This document shows positions 57,700 through 64,000 of a stretch of DNA of 64,000 nt, in pieces; the stretch's first letter is position 1, and each line of letters starts with the position of its first letter. Source of the stretch: Palaemon carinicauda (Eukaryota; Arthropoda; Malacostraca; Decapoda; Palaemonidae). The DNA is taken from assembly GCF_036898095.1 (NCBI RefSeq), contig NC_090731.1, positions 137,488,788 to 137,552,787 on the forward strand, written 5' to 3'. A program made the position numbers and the translations under genes. The notes beneath the pieces are model-generated. The model saw nothing but the letters and a program-made list of their open reading frames with translations. It was not told where the DNA came from and searched no databases.

Positions 57700-58270
57700 G
57701 AAAATGTATGAACTTACATTAATGGGGAATACCTTAACAACTTAAGATTTGCAGATGATATTGTTGTGTTTAGTGGATCATGGGAGGAAGTGCAAAAGGT
57801 GATAGATTTGAATAAAGCAGAAATGCACGACTGAAAATTAATAAGTTAAACTAACAATGTTTATTGACGATGCAGAGACAATAAATAAGAGTTATGGACG
57901 ATCCTCCAGAGATTTTTTATAAATATATGGACATACTGAAATTAAAAAGGATAAGCATAAGAGGAAGAGCTTAAGGTAAACAAATGAAATTATGAAATGT
58001 CAAATACCACTTTCTCTAAAAAGGAAAAGTATTTAATCATATGGTACTACCAATATTAACTTATTCATCAGAAACTTGGAGCCTCACTAAAGCCTGGGAA
58101 CATAAGATAGTATTCAAAAAGCAGCTGAATTAAGAGAAGACGAGGAATTGAGCTAAGAAAATTTTATGGTATAGACTGGCATATAAAGACCATAAACTGA
58201 TGGGAGTGGAAAGACAGGTGTGAACCCTTTGTCCTGCAGTGGACTATCAACCGGGGATAATGGATGATAT
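57700..58270 (+). pseudogene. Second LINE fragment with FADD motif
   Basis: LNNLRFADDIVVFSGSWEEVQKV is encoded at 57733-57801 (FADD at 57748-57759), followed by broken C-terminal sequence such as LRKFYGIDWH and a GTCCTGCAGTGGACTA box (58230-58245) that often marks the 3' UTR of such LINEs. A related box is found on the minus strand at 63396-63412. Clade not certain; RTE/CR1-like. Confidence 0.7.
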
Positions 58271-58739
58271 GTAAATGGTACTTAGAAATGTTGAAGGGAG
58301 GTGTAAGATAGAAATTAATTATGATAGTAAATGAGTATAAACACTTAGGGAAATGGCACTTAGGAAAGGGGTACCACGGCTTCTGCAAGAAGTAAATAAA
58401 AAAAGTGAAAAACATTTCGTGGGAAATGGACGTTTGATTGTGGAAGGGAGTGATAAATATTTACGCCTGAGCTGAACAAAGTTGGCAGGTTCCTTGTTGT
58501 TGACTCCATGCTATAATTCTGGGTACACTACTGGATGTGTAGGTGTAAAATGCTGCACAATGCAATCTACACAAAGTTTATTGCCATTATTTACCTCCTA
58601 CACTACCACTGTAGCTTACATATTTTTATTTCTAACTTTCAGAGTTTGTCTAATATATAGGGAAACTTCTTTTGTTGGCAATTCTAATTTTCGTGATTCT
58701 ATGCTACTGCTTCAAAATTTTCTTATGTAGACAATTAAA
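58271..58739. other. Unassigned AT-rich spacer
   Basis: No conserved domain recognised. Short frames here have no supporting feature. Confidence 0.45.
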
Positions 58740-61080
58740 ACATTTAGAAGCTGCTTTTTTCCCACCGCTATCCATGTAGTAAGAGGTTGTTTGCCTGATG
58801 CTCCTTCTCCAATGCCTTCTATCAAAGGCATTCTCTTCCACCTCTCCTCTCCTCTCCATGTCAGCCTTCACCTTATCTTGCCATCTGATTCTCAGCCTCC
58901 CCCTCTATCTTCTCTACATAACAACAGTTTCCTCACAAGCCCTCCTCGCACTTCATCCTCAACATGTGCTCAAACCATCTTGGTCGTCACACTCTTATCA
59001 CCTTCTTAGTTCTTATTTTTTCCAATCTTCTATAATCCACCTCAGCATTCTCATCTCTGTTCTCTCAAGCTTTGCTTCCTCTTTTTGTCTTAGAGCACAC
59101 GTTTCCGATCCATACATTAATGCCTGTCTTATTAATATACTATAGATCTTGACTTTTAACTTGATTAGCTTTTTCTTATCACATGCTACTCCTGCTACCT
59201 CCCTCCACTTCCCCCAGGCTACTTTTATCCTATTCTTAACTTCAACCTCACTTCCTCCCTCCTGGCTTATAGTAGCTCTAAAGTATCTAAATTGTTCCAC
59301 CTGTTATATAACCGAGCCTTAACTTTCATGCAAAGCTATCCTGTACCTACCTTCCTTACTGTTCACCCTAGCTTCACTTTTATCTACATTTGCTCTCAAG
59401 CCACCTCTCTCCAAAGTCTTGCCACTATACAACTCTTCTCTATAAATCTTCCTAATTTTTAGTGATAATCGCCAAATCATCTTCATGTAGCAACTCTTCA
59501 TTTCTGATCTCTTCACTTGACACATCCATGGCCATCACAAATAAAAATAGGCTCAATGCCAACCCCTGGTGTAATCTAACACTATCTTCAAAGGGTCATG
59601 TTTCTCCAATATCTGTAATTATTTCTATCCTTGTGCTTTTGTATATCATTACCATTTGGACCAACTTCGGTACTTTCCTCTTCCTCAAGCACCAAAACAT
59701 CACTTCTCTTGTTATTATATCATAAACCTTTTCTACATATGGAAAGCACAGAAGAACTGGTTTCCCTCTAGCCTCTTTTTCCTGTAGCTGTCATAAAGAT
59801 GGCATCGACAGTCCCTCTTCCCATCATGAATCCATACTTCTGTTTCCCAATCTCTGGTCTAGTACTCTCAAAAATTTTCAAATCATACTCGGTTAGTTTA
59901 ATTCCCCTTTTGTTACCACAATCCATGGGTTAATCTTTCTGCTTAAATATAAATACCATTTGACTCTCCTCCCAGTATGTAGGCATTATTTCCTCTTCCC
60001 ATTTCCTCTTAATAAATCCAGCATCCATTCTTCCTCCTCTGCAGCTTATAATTTGACCATTTTAATTTGGAACTCTGATGGACTTGGTGCTTTACCATTT
60101 TTCATTTCAAACGATGACAAGTTCGCTTCTGTATTTTATATCTCCATCACTGGTCCCTCCACCCTTTGTGCTTCTCCAAGCTACTCTCTCTCTCTCTCTG
60201 ATTTTCAGCATTCAATAGTTTAGCAAAATATTATCTCCATCTTCTCTTAATGCATACATCCATATACAATATATTTCCATCTCTTTTCTTGGTAACTCCC
60301 GTTGCCCCAAATCCTGTCTTGCTTTTTCCTAGTTTGAAATATTTCAGTTGTCCTTTTCTCCTTAACTTGTTCCTAGCCTTTCATTCAATTGCTCTACTGC
60401 TCTCCCAATAGGTTCACCTTCTTTGCTCCTAGAATATTTTTTTCCTCGTATTTGTACCGATCCTCTGCACCCTGTGCATGCCTTACTTTCCAGTCCATAA
60501 ATTGATTTTCTTTTAACCGATTCTTGCACCATTTTTCTCCTTTTGACCCACCATATCTGCTGGTTCTTCCCACTAATGCCTTTGTTTCCCCGTAACATAT
60601 TTCTTTCATACCCACCCAGATATTTTCTACTTTGCTACCGAATCCACACTCTAAGCTCAACTTCTCCAGTCGCCTCTCTCAAAATACTACTAAATTGCTC
60701 ACCCTTTAAGGCACCAAACCTTAATTCTAGATTTCCTCTTTCTCTTGGGTTTCCTACCTCTCATTTTAAAGTCCATCCCTACCAGTCTATATTGTATAGC
60801 AACTTCTCTATTTGGCTTTTCACTCCACTTTCATATGTTATCATGTGCTTATCCAACTTTTAGTACCAGGTGTTCATACATGCCAATTCAAAACTCCGAG
60901 CCATTTCTAATATATACTTCCCATCTTCATTTCTAATTATAATCCCTTGCACTACAGGTACCACCTCATATTCATCCTTTTTATCCACTGTGCCATTCAG
61001 GTCTGCTCCTATGATTAGCTGCTTCTCCTCTTTGAATGTTCTAACAACTGCCTCAAACTCTTTTCTAAATAATTAATCTT
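58740..61080 (-). pseudogene. APE-type LINE, minus strand, endonuclease end through RT C-terminus
   Basis: On the minus strand from 61080: an endonuclease segment with LIIGADLNGTVDKKDEYEVV (about 60965-61025), RNEDGKYILEMARSF, HMITYESG and KSQIEKLLYN, matching the second half of an APE endonuclease (GDxN and xSxID boxes). Then linker sequence (60394-60660), a palm region where the expected Y/F-A-D-D is HEDD (ELLHEDDLAI, about 59470-59495), and the C-terminal EQFRYFRATISQEGGSEVEVKNRI, MYGSETCALR, MRMLRWI boxes (59013-59300). Many stops and frameshifts. Non-functional; RTE-like by its box order. Confidence 0.8.
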
Positions 61081-61429
61081 TTTCGTTCTTGGCAACCCAT
61101 CTGAGGGACATGTGTTGAAATTATATTTACTATTTAGAATTATTAATATAGAAGTAAGGAAATTAGCCTTTCCAACCTCTAATCTAGAGAATTAAGAACA
61201 TCTAGAAACAATAGCTGAAAATTAAGGAAATTAGAATCACCAACCAAGGAAGTTGGCCGATTACTGATATACTGATATATTCGACAAGCTGTGGTAGTTA
61301 GATTTTTTTTTATGCAGGACACATTGTACAGCACTTTACACCCTGGCTACACATTTAGTAGTGTGGCCACAATCGTTGAGTTGTAGTCTCTCGGCACAGA
61401 TTCAGTTGTCACCCCTGTTTATTGCTAGC

Positions 61430-61480
61430 ATGCCACAGTTTTGTGTTGTGTTTGGCTGCACCAACAAATGCACAGTTTGG
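61430..61480 (+). pseudogene. THAP-domain-like N-terminus (exon fragment)
   Basis: An ATG at 61430 encodes [14 protein letters not shown], which fits the start of THAP zinc-finger domains (M-P-x-x-C-x4-C-x-N). The rest of the domain (C-x2-H and AVPTIF-like box) is absent; the sequence runs into an AT microsatellite from about 61520. It could be the first exon of a gene continuing outside, or a relic of a THAP-bearing transposase. Only 14 residues support this. Confidence 0.35.
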
Positions 61481-61518
61481 TCAAGACAACTAGTGATATA
61501 TAAAATAATGAAGAGAGA

Positions 61519-61751
<233 letters not shown>

Positions 61752-61852
61752 CAGATTTCATTGAACTTAAGATGACTTTACTTTAACTATTTTATGCACA
61801 TATACATATGTAATGTATGTATATCAAACTCCCCTATATAATAAAGAACAAG

Positions 61853-62638
<786 letters not shown>

Positions 62639-62679
62639 ATAAGGCCTTTTTCCTGCAGTGAACTAGAAATGGCGGCATT

Positions 62680-62681
<2 letters not shown>

Positions 62682-62756
<75 letters not shown>
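62682..62756. repeat. (AT)n microsatellite
   Basis: 75-bp AT run located at the 3' tail side of SINE-like copy 5. Confidence 0.96.
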
Positions 62757-62759
<3 letters not shown>

Positions 62760-63367
62760 CAATTGCTGAGCTATAACCCTAGTTGGAAAAACAAGATGCT
62801 ATAAGCCCAGGGTTCCCAACAGGGAAAATAGCCCAGTGAGGAAAGGAAACTAGAAAACATAAAATATCTTAAGGACAGTAACAAAATTAAAATAAATATT
62901 TCCTTTATAAACTATAAATACTTTAACAAAACAAGAGGAAGAGAAATTAGATAGAATAGTGTGCTCGAGTGTACCCTCAAGCAAGAGAACTCTAACCCAA
63001 GACAGTGGAAGACCATGGTACAGAGGCTATGGCACTATCCAAGACTAGAGAACAATGGTTTGATTTTGGAGTGTCCTTCTTCTAGAAGAGCTGCTTACCA
63101 TAGCTAAAGTGTCTCTTCTACCCTTACCAAGAGGAAAGTAGCCACTGAAAAATTACAGTGCAGTAGTTAACCCCTTGGAAGGAGAAGAATTGTTTGGTAA
63201 TCTCAGTGTTGTCAGGTGTATGAGGACAGAGGAGAATGTGTAAAGAATAGTCCAGACTATTCGGTGTATGTATAGGGAAAGAACCGTAATCAGAGAGAAG
63301 GATCCAATGTAGTACTGTCTGGCAAGTCAAAGGATCCCAAACCTCTCTAGTGGTAGTTTCTCAACGA
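62757..63367 (-). mobile_element. SINE-like repeat, copy 5 (head slightly truncated)
   Basis: Same box order as copy 4. The head stops at GGTAGTTTCTCAACG (63367) and lacks the last ~30 bp. The tail runs directly into the AT microsatellite. Confidence 0.8.
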
Positions 63368-63636
63368 GAGAGAGAGAAAGAGAGGCATCCGTTTCTAGTC
63401 CACTGCAGGACAAAGGCTTCAGACATATCTTTGGTTTTGTCTGGGTTGTGGCCTTTTCTATCACAACGCTGACCACTGCAGTTGGTGATGGTGGAAGAAT
63501 TTTGTCTGACTGCTCACAACAAACTAACCTAGTTTGGGTGGCCCTGACTATTACAGCTTTGCTGATCGCGGCGATACACAAACTCTTTCACCATGGTAAG
63601 GTATTCCCTCTCGGAAAGATATATGTATATAGGTAA
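63368..63636. other. Unassigned repeat-like spacer
   Basis: Starts with a short GA run and contains AGTCCACTGCAGGACAAAGG (63396-63415), the reverse complement of the box in the LINE at 58230. It may be part of a LINE 3' UTR on the minus strand. No gene supported. Confidence 0.4.
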
Positions 63637-63803
63637 TATTATTATCATTACAAGCTAAGCTACAATCTTAGTTGGAAAAGTTAAATACTATGAGACCAAG
63701 TGAGGAAAGGAAACAGCAGACAAACTACAGAAGCAATAAATAATTAAAATAAGATATCTCAAGAACTGTAACATTAGAATATGTTTTTCATATATAAATT
63801 ATA

Positions 63804-63852
<49 letters not shown>

Positions 63853-64000
63853 AAGAAGATAAATCCGATAGAACAGTGTGCCTGATTGTAACCTCAAGCA
63901 AAAGAACTCTACCCCAAGACAGTGGAAGACCATGGTACAGAGGCTATGTTAATACCCAAAACTAGATAGCAATGGTTTGATTTTGGAATGTCTTTCTCTT
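63637..64000 (-). mobile_element. SINE-like repeat, copy 6, cut by the window edge
   Basis: Begins ATTATTATCATTACAAGCTAAGC and continues with the family boxes to the end of the window. A 38-bp poly-A run (63813-63850) interrupts it where other copies have a short A-rich stretch. Confidence 0.75.

Overview
This is a eukaryotic, repeat-dominated window, most likely from a decapod crustacean (shrimp, prawn, crayfish or crab). That assignment is inference. It rests on very long (AT)n, (TC)n and (ATT)n microsatellites, a dense cluster of DIRS1-like tyrosine-recombinase retrotransposons (a group known to be widespread in Decapoda), and several RTE- and jockey/CR1-like LINE fragments. I see no rRNA, tRNA, CRISPR or prokaryotic features.

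Layout. 1-870 is a decayed short tandem repeat. 870-6000 is AT-rich intergenic DNA with microsatellites and one RTE LINE tail (2963-3331). 6001-6500 is a 500-N gap. 6527-7195 is a SINE-like repeat on the minus strand. From 7.2 to 38.1 kb the DNA is almost wholly DIRS-like elements, all on the plus strand: decayed element F (7196-8530 and 15314-15950), interrupted by the near-intact element A (8531-15313); RT-less element B (16077-22408); element C (22884-30540); and decayed element D (30592-38077), only 51 bp from C. A host-type gene for a nine-finger C2H2 zinc-finger protein (38628-40460) follows. Then come an RTE fragment on the minus strand (41478-42700), DIRS element E (44019-50490), a foldback palindrome (50512-50769), decayed DIRS relics (50943-55480) containing an ~850 bp tandem duplication, three LINE fragments (56208-61080), a THAP-like exon fragment (61430-61480), and three minus-strand copies of the SINE-like repeat separated by microsatellites up to the edge.

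How the DIRS genes work together. Each element is built as left inverted terminal repeat - ORF1 (gag-like) - ORF2 (reverse transcriptase/RNase H, then a Dam-methyltransferase-like tail) - ORF3 (tyrosine recombinase) - internal complementary region (ICR) - right terminal repeat. ORF2 lies in the +1 frame relative to ORF1, and ORF3 in the -1 frame relative to ORF2, in copies A, C and E. The ICR of each element is the reverse complement of its two outer ends joined. This is the expected signature of replication through a circular intermediate integrated by the recombinase. Copy A keeps full RT/RNase H and recombinase frames and almost identical terminal repeats, so it looks youngest. The others carry stops, frameshifts or loss of catalytic motifs.

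The only clear cellular gene is the zinc-finger gene. I did not find a wholly new system. The best leads are the shared stop codon of A and D that removes the methyltransferase-like tail, satellites grown out of DIRS ORF1, a perfect 36-bp palindrome in A, and LINE tails that are linked to nearly every large microsatellite.
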